From contig CM060732.1 in NCBI GenBank assembly GCA_030704615.1, positions 30,733,053-30,797,052 on the forward strand: DNA of 64,000 nucleotides, written 5' to 3'. Every line of letters begins with the position of its first letter. Within the stretch, counting starts at the first letter, position 1. Below, piece after piece: positions 11,410 through 21,304 of the stretch. The translations under genes and the position numbers were made by a program. A model generated the notes under the pieces. It ran no database searches, had not been told where the DNA came from, and was given only the letters and a program-made list of their open reading frames with translations. The stretch comes from Takakia lepidozioides (lineage: Eukaryota; Streptophyta; Takakiopsida; Takakiales; Takakiaceae).

Positions 11410-13189
11410 CATTTCTAGTATTCTCCTACCGCTTCCGCATACCTACGTATTCTATAAACTTCCAAAGTATACAATGGCCAATTGGCCCTAACATGAACTA
11501 GATAGGGGTGTAGCCTTGTCGATGTGGAAGATCACTACGGTTCCTCCAATTTATATAGCAGCGCACGACTGGATAGATATGCTCCCGCAGATCCGTAGTG
11601 TTGACTGTCCAACCCGATGAAGACAGTTGTTGATCACTAGGATAGGAAACGCAGACAAATCACCACAATAACATATAGGATAATGCCCTAAGTGGAGGGC
11701 ATTCATGGATTTAAGGGCCTAGCGGTAGCCCGAGGCGAAGGGCCCCAAAATCCGGGAATGCAGACACAAGGGACATTACCCGTGTAAGTAAATGCCAAGA
11801 AATTTAAAAGTAATCTAATGGCCGGTGGATTCTGCATTTCGGAATGCACTCGAGGGAGCTGATGGGGTGCATTCCACCTTCCGCCAGCGATGAATTCTGC
11901 TTTTTAACAGCACAATAAATACAAACAAATTTTTTTGGAGTGCTTTACGCCAGTGAGTAGACTTTGTAGCCCATGACTTTTAAAACCAGATGTACATCAA
12001 GGGGGAATGTTGGATGAAGGGCATCCCAGAGTTTCATCTGGACCCGGCCAGGCCCTGTATACACACTGGAGGAAACCTGTAACAAGTGCATGGCCATCCT
12101 GTCATGGGACCTCCCACAATGTTTTTTTCTCCTCTCTGCCATGTTTGTGTATACATTGGATAAGCCCGGGGACAACATATCGCTGTAAAATTAGAGGTCT
12201 TATTATAAGGGAAACCCCATATGTGAGGGGATTTTATTTGCTCTAACCCTTTAAGGGCAGAGACTTTGCATCATGTTGAGAAAATCTGGTCAGCTCATGT
12301 CCTTACATCATGTTCAAGACCCTTATTCGCCCACAACATTAATTGTGTGTGCTATAATTTTTGTTTTCCTTAATTTTTTTTAGTACTGTACTTAGTCATG
12401 CCTATCAGGAAATCAGGAAGTATTGACATGCTAAATATGTACCCCAATCCTTTAAAAATTAAAATCAGACAATTGGACGGAACAAATAGAGTATATGTCC
12501 TAATCTAAGTGGCTCTTGCATGCGGCCCCACACAGCTGATTGCATACCGTACAACAATGGCGACCGCAAACAAATCTATGAGCGTGCTTCTATCTAGAAG
12601 GCCTCCTCCAACCGACGTGCAAGTGCAGTGATCAACATGGGTGATCTGCCAACGGCCTTGTGCTAGTCTTATTACAGTTGAAATTGAAACCATGATTGTT
12701 AGTAGAAGATTCATCAACCTGCAAACATGTACAGAAACGTCAAGGATTCAAGCTTAGTTTGTTGTTGTTGAGCTCAATGTGACGTCTTGATCTGTGCAGG
12801 ATGATCGAGTTATCTGAAACGCGATAGCTTATATCGAAATTTAGTCAACTGGCCGTTGAATGTAGCCTTAGGACCCTTCAATCTACACTACTACCAAGTT
12901 TTTACTTGCAATTGAAAAGTGTTACAACACTGATAGGTCTTGAAAGACCTGTAATGCCAACGCGAAACTTGCATGACGATTATGAGATTCTCTTTGATAG
13001 TGTATACTAATTTACTCAACTGCTCAATGTGGCCAACTCAATCTCTTCTTTGTCTCTATCTTCGTTTTTGACATGTACAGTATCCTTGACACAAAATCAA
13101 ATGCGTTGTGCAGCAGTTTTTCGACCCAGTTCTTGCCATACCACAGCAACTCCAGCAGCTGCATCCAACGTCCTCCTTCAGCATGTAGC
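11410..13189. other. Intergenic; nothing recognised
   Basis: Short overlapping open frames only. The final part is presumably the upstream region of the small secreted protein that starts at 13190. Confidence 0.5.
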
Positions 13190-13576
13190 ATGTTCTCTGG
13201 GGCGCTGCAACCGCTCTTTCCATTCCTCACAATCCTCTTACTTGCAAGCGTAGGAGTAAGCGCGGACGCAGTGTGCCTGGTTAGCGGAGACAGTCCTAGT
13301 GTCGCCGATGCGAAGCTCTGCGCGGACTTTATGATTGCTAAAGGTAACGCTGCCTGCTGTCAAAATAAGTGCGGTGGTAATATGTGCATCAATATGTGCT
13401 ATGCTGCAACGGTGGCCACTGACATATGTGGTGTCTGCTGGCAATGTGTCACATGCCAAGAAGCTGGGAACTATTTAGCTGCCATCATCGAACAGTGTCA
13501 ACAGAATGGCCTTGTGGAAGGCTACATTTATGGCCTCAGTAGTCCTTTCGTGAACGTTAACATTTATCACACCTGA
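13190..13576 (+). CDS. Small secreted cysteine-rich protein, family unknown
   Basis: The frame is open from 13073 (167 residues). I prefer the ATG at 13190 (128 residues) because a signal peptide follows at once: MFSGALQ, then the hydrophobic run LFPFLTILLLASVGVSADA, with likely cleavage after SADA. The mature part of about 100 residues has 12 cysteines within about 75 residues, including CC and CxxC pairs, an even number that suits six disulfides. The C-terminal 30 residues lack cysteine. There is no transmembrane segment besides the signal peptide. I do not recognise the family. It is a single exon, and no mobile element lies within 1 kb. Confidence 0.55.
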   Translation: MFSGALQPLFPFLTILLLASVGVSADAVCLVSGDSPSVADAKLCADFMIAKGNAACCQNKCGGNMCINMCYAATVATDICGVCWQCVTCQEAGNYLAAIIEQCQQNGLVEGYIYGLSSPFVNVNIYHT

Positions 13577-14459
13577 GGAATGGTTTTACGCCAGACTATC
13601 TAGACCTAAGCCGCCTGCATGTAGGGCTGTAAGGTACATATGTTTATCGTTAGAATAGGAGGCATGAGCTGCAGTTGTAATAAGAAGATGACGGATGATA
13701 TTTGCTTACAAAGGGGTGTCGGAAAATTGTATGACGTTGGGGGGTAATGTGTGAGCAAGGGAGGGAGACGGATGTAGGGAATAATAAAATTGCATGAATC
13801 CGTTTGTATGGATCATGAGGGATGAAAACCACCACATTACGTAGGATGAAGTAATGGTTGGACGAAAGTAGTGACAGTGCAAGCAGTTCATCTAGAGTAG
13901 ATGGATTCAACCATTTGCAGAAATACTTAAATGGTCTGAATTCTTATTCGGTGGACAACATGGATATTGATTAGCTGAGCATTGAAATGTGCAAACAAAG
14001 GAGAGGGGATAACACCCGCTGTCTTTTGTTTCAACTATTTTTTATAGGATAAGTCTGAAATTTATGATGAAGCTTGGTGGCAACCTGGTACATTGTGCGC
14101 CAAAGCCATAGGGAGCCATAGGGTTAGCGGCTGGAAGTGCGTATATTTTTCAAAGATAACAAGGAGAAGGTGCCCTGTGGTAGAAAAGTTATGGTCTTGT
14201 TCTAAAGGTGAAGGGAAGAATGTAACTTGTTTGAGTGAGACTGATCTTGCAGAAATAGTTATGTTTCTATTGAGAGGAAGTATGTGGAGATGATGGAGTA
14301 GTTTCATTTCTAGCAGGTCCATGTCATGAAATCATCTACGATTGACAAGCACTAGAAAGATGGCATCAAACATTGCATGGTCTCATTTGCATGCCTTACA
14401 TCTTAAGCATGAAATGCAAGTCATCAATATATGAAGCAAAGTAGTTTGATTGTTGCAAG
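13577..14459. other. Intergenic; nothing recognised
   Basis: No convincing coding region. Short frames on both strands overlap each other. Confidence 0.5.
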
Positions 14460-14488
14460 TTTGTTTTGTTTTGTTTTGTTTTGTTTTG
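14460..14488 (+). repeat. (TTTTG)n microsatellite
   Basis: About five or six consecutive TTTTG units. It lies just before the cluster of gene fragments. Confidence 0.85.
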
Positions 14489-14544
14489 TACCATTGAGAT
14501 CTGCTAAACCATGAGGCCTCAGCCCTGGTGCTTGGTACTGTTGG

Positions 14545-14800
14545 AAAGCCCTCAGCACTTGGGGTCTCGACAAATTAAAAGCCTCAATTGTGCTGATTAG
14601 TCATAGCTTTGGGGGACTTGTAATCAAGAGCTTGGTGGTTGAGGTTGCAAAAGTTGTCACCTTCGCAAAGACACAAAATGCTTTGGACGAGAAAAGGTTA
14701 CGAAACTGTAAGGCGTTTCTCGACAATCTGAAAGGTGTGGTGTTTTATAGTATACCACATATTGGGTCAGACCTTGGGGCTCCTTTGCCATTGCAAGGGC
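14545..14800 (+). pseudogene. SERAC1-like alpha/beta hydrolase, one exon fragment
   Basis: The translation contains ASIVLISHSFGGLVIKSLVV and then NLKGVVFYSIPHIGSDLG. In SERAC1-type serine hydrolases the first block is the nucleophile elbow (HSxGGLVxK) and the second the 'GxxFYxxPHxGS' strand, about 50 residues later as expected. Only this part of the fold is present; the rest of the catalytic triad is absent. The frame runs on into unrelated sequence and stops at 14862. It lies about 100 bp from a leucyl-tRNA synthetase fragment on the same strand, so it is probably a captured or shuffled piece rather than a gene. Confidence 0.65.
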
Positions 14801-14902
14801 ATTTAGGGACCCCCGGTGGAGATGCTCTAAGGGCCAGAGTCTACACTCTGTGTATGCATTAATTTTATATCTTATGATGCTTTCTGAAGGTGTGTCATGC
14901 AG

Positions 14903-15369
14903 CTAAAAGCACTAGGCTTCTCATATGATTGGCAAAGGGAAATCTCCCACAACAGAGCCTAACTACTACAAGTGGACACAATGGATTTTTCTGCACCTCT
15001 TTAAGAGAGGCTTGGCCGACCAGGTAACACGTAGTCAAGTTTCTGTGTTTGTTCCACTGTTGTCTTCTTGCGTAGCTGGTGACTAGTGTTGCTGGTCATC
15101 ATCAATTGATATTTGTTTTTTGTACATGATAGAACCTAAACCCTGAACTGAGGTTTGTTTATAACAAGGCTAATAGTGCATTCACTGGCATTGACTCTAC
15201 ATTTATTGACGATTTTCGCAACGAAATAATGAAATGGTCTTGGAAATGAGGGCTGGAGCAGGCAGAGGTTGCAGTAAACTGCCGTCCGGCTCTCGGAACT
15301 GTTCTAGCAAATGAGGAAGTTGACATAGACGGCCTCAGTGAGAATGGCAGCCACCCTGTCATCCGGATG
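14903..15369 (+). pseudogene. Leucyl-tRNA synthetase, two internal exons (broken)
   Basis: Exon 14903-15023 encodes [15 protein letters not shown], then one extra C shifts the frame, then [17 protein letters not shown]. Exon 15262-15369 encodes AEVAVN, then [12 protein letters not shown], ending GSHPVIRM. Both are unmistakable blocks of the catalytic domain of bacterial/organellar-type leucyl-tRNA synthetase, and both keep AG and GT at their edges. Without the extra base the first exon is exactly 40 codons; the second is exactly 36. The normal VNWCPALG reads VNCRPALG here. The exons before and after are missing, so this is a non-functional fragment of a real gene that lies elsewhere. Confidence 0.85.
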
Positions 15370-16225
15370 GTGAGGGTGACTCTTCACCATAAAAAACTTA
15401 CATAAAAATATAAGATATAAAGATTTATCTTTGCTCTGCACCCCTGCCCTCAACTTTTTGATCGTGTCTGAACCTGGTAAGGGTCTATATGCTATACAGC
15501 AAGTCAGAGGTCAATGAGTACATTTCTCTGTCTCTCTGTTCATTTCTTTAAAGGCTGGCAAGGTCATGTTTTCCTTTTTGAAATTTGTCTAAACTAGAAA
15601 TACCTAAATGTGTGCGTGACCTTGAATGGACCCCTATATTTGTGACAAAATGTGGTTGATGAAGTCCTTAAATGGATGCGTTAATGTCATTGGTTGGTTC
15701 TAGGTTCACCAATGGAGATAATTGCCTACATATAGGATATGTTGGTGACTGGCATTGTACAGTATTTTTGTACTTAGGTATGCTCCATATGATGGTTAAT
15801 AACCAAGTTGGAGGTTAACTGTAAGCACGATTTGCATGCTTTAATCACTTATTTAAACAAGTTTAGCTTGGATTTGGGGAGGATTGTGCTTCCTAATGAC
15901 CATGACGGCTCCTCCAATTAAACACAATGGGTGCTCAATTTAAAATGGACCCGCTGACTGTTCAACGTTTCTAAACTATAAACACTGGGCCACATGTGCA
16001 AGAGTCCCAGCGTGTAATCCATAGGCGTTCTAGGACAGAAGCAATTAGGATATTTTCAGATATGGCAGGGGATATTAAGACTTGTTTTGGGTGCAGGCAT
16101 GGATAAGCACTTGACTTAGGGCAGTTAGTTTTCATTTACTCGGGTGGGTTTAGGTCAGCATAGGCCACTTGGTGCTCCCTTTTAGGTGCATTAATGTTTT
16201 GACTTTGGATACTTAGAGTATGTAC
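15370..16225. other. Intergenic; nothing recognised
   Basis: I looked here for the next leucyl-tRNA synthetase exon (PMRQWMLKITAYA-like) and did not find it. There are only short frames. Confidence 0.5.
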
Positions 16226-16436
16226 CAGTGTTGGGCGGTTACCCGCCTGGGCCCGGGTAACCGTCGGTTCCGGTTTCGGTTATGTGGAACCGGACCGGAA
16301 CCGGACCCGCCTGTGCAGAACCGGAACCGGAAATTGGGGATTGTGTGGGAACCGGAACCGGCAGTTCCAGCTACGACCACATGTGTGGGAACCGGGTTTG
16401 GGGTTTAGGGTTCCGGTTCCGGTTCCGGTTCCACCC
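16226..16436. repeat. ACCGG-rich cluster, possible left end of a hAT element
   Basis: The block begins CAGTGTTGGGCGG, which has the form of a hAT terminal inverted repeat. It is packed with AACCGG/CCGGTT words in both orientations, typical of hAT subterminal transposase-binding repeats. A similar cluster lies at 24026-24087, just before the assembly gap and about 520 bp after the hAT transposase remnant. The right terminus would be in the gap, so the target duplication cannot be tested. Confidence 0.5.
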
Positions 16437-16449
16437 GTGGGCTGTAGCC

Positions 16450-18429
16450 CTAAGTGTCTCTACGTGCGCGGTTCATGATGCGGTGATGCGGAAGGTAATC
16501 GGCCACGCCGTAGTGCTGCAATATGCGGTTGTCCCAGAAGGCCACATCATTGGCTCGCCATCTCCATCTCACTGTGAATTCGGGCTTCGTAGCATGCGCA
16601 AACAGAAATCCCAGCAATGCATCGCTCTCGTCCTTTTGCAGATCCACAATGCGGGTCAGGAATCCTTGGCTCAGGAAGAGAGCCTTGCGCCCACTGTCAG
16701 GATGAGTGCGGATGAGAGGGTGCACCACTGGCGGGTGCTCTTTCACAGCTTCCTCCCACAGCGCCTTGGGGTCCCCTCGACCTTCGTAGTGGTACCGGGG
16801 CTGCGAGAATGACTTGACAAAGCTATGCTCTGCTTTTAGCCCAAGAAGAAATTGTTGCAATGGCTTTGAGAGCGCCTCGAAGGCTGCAATGCCGATTGCA
16901 TCGCAGGCAGGTGATCTCTTGTTCGCTTCGTAGTGCTGCAACACTCTGTCAAGCACAGTTTTGTGGAAGTCCGTTGTCTTCTAATCTGTCTGCTTCTTTA
17001 TGCCGTCTTCATGGGCTCCCTTTGTGCCCTCTCCTTTACTGGTCTGCCTCTCGTTCTCTCTTCTGTTTGTCTTCTTCTCTTTTACCTTTGCGCGGATCCG
17101 CTGGGGAACGAGCTAGGAACAACTCGATGTATAACTCATTCCTTGTTCCGAGCTCTGGATTTTCCTGTGCCCTCTCCTTTCTAGATATATGTTTTCTTCT
17201 CTTTCTCTTCTGTGATCTATTGTGTATTCCAAGATAGCCAATATTTCATAGAGGTCTTCCATTACGAGGATCAGAAATGCTTGGCAGCATATCTACAAAA
17301 GTCCTTGACTCTTAGACAATCCCTTGATTATCAGTTGTTTTTCAGCTGCTTGTTGAGGGCCCCACTCCCTTTCTTGTTTCATTCTTTCTCTAGTCCCTTC
17401 AGTTCTTTGGGATTTCAATAGAAAGTATCATTTCATTTCTCTTTCTTTCAAATATATCTCGCCTCAGGAAGCTTTTACATCTCTATCAATCAGTCTTTAT
17501 TTGGGGGGTTCTACAAAGAAGCAGCTGGCATCTGTAAATCTTAAGTTGGCCTTCTTTGTCTATTGTATGAGCTCTTTACCTGCACATGATTGTGTATACG
17601 TGAGAGCTAGAAAGAAAATGAGCAGGTGAAAGGGATGATGCATGCTCGTCCCCATCCTTATAACTGGTAGCGTTTAAGCTTGTAGTGATGTGTGGCAAGC
17701 ATGTGTTGTTTCTTGCACAGAGAACCTGTCTTTCTCACCTCCTATGTAGTTTCCTGGATGGCCTAGACCACAATGTCAACCTCTTAATTAGTGGAATTCT
17801 GGTGCTTATCAGGGCAAGAAATTCTCACATCAGTATGCTCAGATCTGAAACAGTTGCAAAGATGGTATGGCTGAAGAGATCGGGATAGGGTCGACAACAG
17901 CACCTAAGAGGAGGCTCTGTCTGCAAGTTTGAACAGAACCCAGGACTGGAGTTGAATGTGCAAAGTGTCACAGGTGAAATGGGAATTGCCGGGGATCACT
18001 GAAATTGCTCTTTAAGTTCATCCATCTGCACTTCAAGAACGAGGGAAACAGGGTATCACCACCCACGGGAGGTATGAGCTTGCCGCTCAGGATTGTGCCC
18101 AAGGGCGGTGTCTCAATGAAAGTGACGTTGGTGTGCCACTTATCATTGTCTGGGGGGTGATCACCTTCAGAATCCAGTACCATGATTTCCTCTAACTCGG
18201 GGCCTAAGTTTGGGTAGATTGGATGTATGTGCAAATCACCGAAACGCTTGGCGAAGGCGTGCTGTTGGTGTGGAGTGATCGGCTGGTTGTGGAAGAAGAG
18301 CACCTGATACTGAAGTAAGGCGTCGTTGATGGCTGCCTGCTCTGCATCCTGCAACGGTTCCGCCAGAGAAATGCCTTCGACCACGGCGCCGATGGCCCTC
18401 GTGAGTGGAGTGATTTGCAGAGTACTCAT
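16450..18429 (-). CDS. tauD: TauD-like alpha-ketoglutarate dioxygenase, bacterial type, split in two exons
   Basis: The enzyme family uses Fe(II) and 2-oxoglutarate to oxidise taurine and related sulfonates. The N-terminal exon starts at 18429 (MSTLQITPLTRAIGAVVEG) and follows E. coli TauD up to GGDTLF near 18048. The C-terminal exon (about 16925 down to 16450) resumes at IAAFEALSKPLQQFLLGLKA. It keeps the distal iron histidine (LQHYGVADYLP) and the 2-oxoglutarate arginine (RIMNRA), then stops about ten residues early. Between them lies about 1.1 kb of unrelated sequence, presumably an intron; I could not fix its exact junctions. The HxD iron motif reads WHTNVTF, so the iron-ligand Asp is Asn. 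The similarity is to proteobacterial rather than plant dioxygenases, suggesting transfer. It may not be functional. Confidence 0.75.
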
Positions 18430-19309
18430 GGATCCAGTAAACTTGTTGTTACTGAAGCTCTGACAGTAAGGTGTAAGCCTTCAAGGCTGTAGTGTCCAAT
18501 TGCTCTTGGGCACCTGCATCATAACACGAAAGATCAATGCGCTTACCCATGTGCTGTTCAGAACGAGGGCCCTAGGAGTAATTTGCTTATCTAGAGCGAG
18601 CAGCAAGACAAGTGTATTGACTCAGACAGCGCAAGTGCTGAATGGCCCACATCGAGTCACCTGGACAATATATTGGAGCAGCGAAGAAATAGACCAACAA
18701 CTGCTGCTGCTCCCCGAAGATCAAATCGGTTGTACAGTGAGATAGATTCTGCAGGTTTGCACCTCGCGCTGTAGTTGGTCAACAAATTTGCCACTTTGAA
18801 AATTGTGGGGCTAAAATCTCTCCAAGGGAAGGTCAACGCGTACACCATACTTCTACCTCAATTGCAGCGCCATCATCAGCACTTTCCATAGCGGAAATCA
18901 AAACTTGCTCTCTTGGTACCACTCGAACATCATTCTCGTATAGCTGAATATCAAACATGCAATTAGACCCTGGCAGTCCCACGACCATCGACTGAGACTA
19001 TTTGCTTTTGTGCTAGCTACATAATCTAGATGAATTCAGACCAACCGAGAAGAATTAACCCAGAAAGAGGTCAGCTCTCTGCCCCTCTCTTGTACGGTGC
19101 TTAGTTGTACAATCTGGATCACAGTCAGGCTAGATTTGGATGACCAATTTGTACTTTTGCAGCACATAATGGATAGCAAGTTGGTTGGGGCGTAATGACA
19201 GTAGGTTGCTTCCTTGCCTCAGTGTCTATTGCCATGATCAATGTTGTTCATCGTGCAACAGAGATTTATACAGAACCTCGGCGCCTGACTGTTTCTGTAT
19301 ATGTGGCAG
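18430..19309. other. No gene firmly recognised
   Basis: On the minus strand, about 18845-19000 can be read as an exon-like stretch (LYENDVRVVPREQVLISAME) with AG before it and GT after it. I cannot assign it to a family. It may be another captured exon or chance. Confidence 0.3.
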
Positions 19310-20146
19310 GTGCACACATACTTTCGGGAAATGTGTTTGAACCACGGGCACTCAGTGAGCTCCTTCCAGATTGGAAGGATCAAGGCGTATGTCCTCAGTC
19401 CATACTCATGAAAACTGGATGATGCAAGAGAGGTAGATGGCTTGGGGAGTGACTGTCTTCCGTTCATGATGTTATTCAGCTGGAAAATGGAGTGATTGCT
19501 GATGAGTGCTAATCAATTGAGACACATCCGTTCATGATAATTTGATAATAGCAGATTATCGCTGATGAGGATTGGTTGAAGGATATCAATTGGATCTTTT
19601 GACACAGGCTCCACTGCGTGTGCCAGTTGTGGAAGACAAGTTTTGGATGTTATTTGATAAACGTGCACTGCCACTCCCATCTCCCTTCAACAACAATAGT
19701 AACTTTGTTATTAGGTCAGCTTCTACTCTCCTACTCCGGCTTGAGTGCAATATTTTTGTTTTCTCCACATATTCAACTTTGTCGAAATTATGCTGCTACT
19801 TTCCTATGTAGAACAGGTATTGAAGTGTACAGAGAGACGGGGAAGAGACAGTTGCATGCAGGAAACTAGCATACTAAAGTCTTCCACCATGATTCAGTGG
19901 GCCACCAAATCCCAGGAAGCTTGGTAAATCCTAAACCCTCGATTGGAACAAACACTTGTGCTTAACCACAGAGACAAAGGCAAGGGGTATTATTCTATGT
20001 GAGAGCCAGGTATTTGGCAATGCTTGTTGAAGCCTTCCATAACCATGTGCTATGCTTTGAATAGCTTGAGTGAGCTGGTGCGGTGGCTAGGAGGGAAAGC
20101 AGAGAAACTTGGGGTTGAAATTTACCCAGGTTTTGCATCGAGTGAG
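19310..20146 (+). CDS. ETFQO: Electron-transfer-flavoprotein:ubiquinone oxidoreductase, three internal exons (partial)
   Basis: ETF-QO passes electrons from the flavoprotein ETF to ubiquinone at the mitochondrial inner membrane. Exon 19310-19386 encodes AHILSGNVFEPRALSELLP and continues DWKDQG. Exon 19608-19714 encodes APLRVPVVEDKFWMLFDKRA, then LPLPSPFNNNSNFVI. Exon 20065-20146 encodes LSELVRWLGGKAEKLGVEIY, then PGFASSE. All six borders are AG/GT. The phases fit exactly; the split Ser codon AG|C restores VISLSELVRWLGGKAE. These are consecutive exons of the FAD/ubiquinone-binding part. The first FAD motif and the C-terminal 4Fe-4S domain are absent from the window. Either the gene has very long introns or this is a captured fragment; the neighbouring fragments favour capture. 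Confidence 0.85.
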
Positions 20147-20700
20147 GTAACCCCCTTTTCTTTTGTTCACCATTCTGTGGGTTATTGTATTGGCAGAATT
20201 GATTCGCACCAAATTAGAGGGGTCTCCGCACTGTTCATTTCCAAGAAGTTCTATTGTGGGATGGTAGGATAGCTGCAGGTGGAGCTGAATAAGGTGCTTA
20301 TGCAGGTTTTGTACAAGGGTGTTCCTCTTTTCGCTGTGTGTCAGGGAATCTTGAACAATGTTGACTGGCGAGAGGAGGTATGTGAGCAGCCATCCCCCCG
20401 TCTCTTCCATCCTCTCCTTCAGGGCTCTCTCGTTCATAGTTTCTGGCTACTCCACATGGCACTGCATTCTGGTTGTCTTCACTTGAAAGTCAACCTGGTC
20501 TTGGTTGTCAGTGATTTAGTCATCCAGTCGTCTCCAAGTGCTGTTCAGCTACTGAAGAGGGCTTTTCAAAAGAGAATGATCTAAGCAATCGAGTGGATAT
20601 CAATGTTGTAGCAAGTAGAGTTAGTGACGTTGGTAAGCATCCACCACTTTTGGTTATTTTACTGTTTTTAGCTTTAGTTCACCATGAAGCTAATTAGCTT
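20147..20700. other. Exon-like stretches without assignment
   Basis: The next ETF-QO exon is not here. Two plus-strand stretches bounded by splice-like sites (about 20276-20376 and 20530-20630) give short peptides I cannot assign. No confident gene. Confidence 0.3.
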
Positions 20701-20729
20701 CCTCATTTTCTGCTATGGCATGTGGTGCA

Positions 20730-21110
20730 AGAGGTAAGGAGGACGAGTAAGGAGGGCCCACCTGCAACCAGGCCCCTTGGTCCATGGTAATCATTGATCA
20801 TCATTCTTTTTCTTTTTTCTTTTTTTTTTCCTGTTTTCTTTGATGATATACCAAGGGGCTGATAGCCCTTGCTCCACTATGGTAGATTTTACATTGGAGG
20901 GAGCACAAGCAAAGAGGGGCCCGCCAACCAGCCCACATTGATCATCACTGGTAAGTATCTTCCCTTTCTTTAAATTTTTTTAATTCTTGATACAATTGGG
21001 GGTTGATGAGATAGCCCCTTTGGCTTCTGTTATAGCAGATTCTGCATGAGAGGGAGGGAGCCCAAAGTAGGGAGGGACCTGCCAACCAGCCACCATTACC
21101 TACTTGTAAC
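20730..21110 (+). repeat. Three degenerate tandem repeats of about 160 bp
   Basis: A block with AGGGCCCACCTGCAACCAG, then a 'CCATTGATCATCA' part, then a T-rich run recurs at about 20746, 20908 and 21064 with increasing divergence (GGGGCCCGCCAACCAGCCC; GGGACCTGCCAACCAGCC). It lies directly upstream of the hAT transposase remnant. Confidence 0.55.
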
Positions 21111-21304
21111 TCCCTTTCATTGAGCTTTATTTTTTTAGTTGTTTACATTTTTAGTTGTAAATATATGAGTTGTGCACAATTATTAAATGCCTTTTGGATT
21201 CTTTGTTTGCATTGTTTTTACACAGGAGTTGTTCCACAAGCTTTTTATGTCATGGAGCCCAATATTTTTGATGAACTACATCAGCTCATCAAGCCTCGGC
21301 TGCA

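Noticed and set aside
15130-15250. A further LeuRS exon between the two recognised ones
   Set aside because: The translation (NLNPELRFVYNKANSAF) does not fit the synthetase, and the two flanking exons join directly in the known protein order.
16282-16812. Plus-strand 176-residue frame
   Set aside because: It is antisense to the TauD exon and partly made of the ACCGG repeat; it has no family features.
16450-18429. Bacterial contamination as the source of TauD
   Set aside because: The two halves are interrupted by about 1.1 kb of non-bacterial sequence and embedded among eukaryotic exon fragments.
20020-20600. Further ETF-QO exons downstream of 20146
   Set aside because: Stretches with splice-like borders exist, but their translations do not match the next part of ETF-QO.
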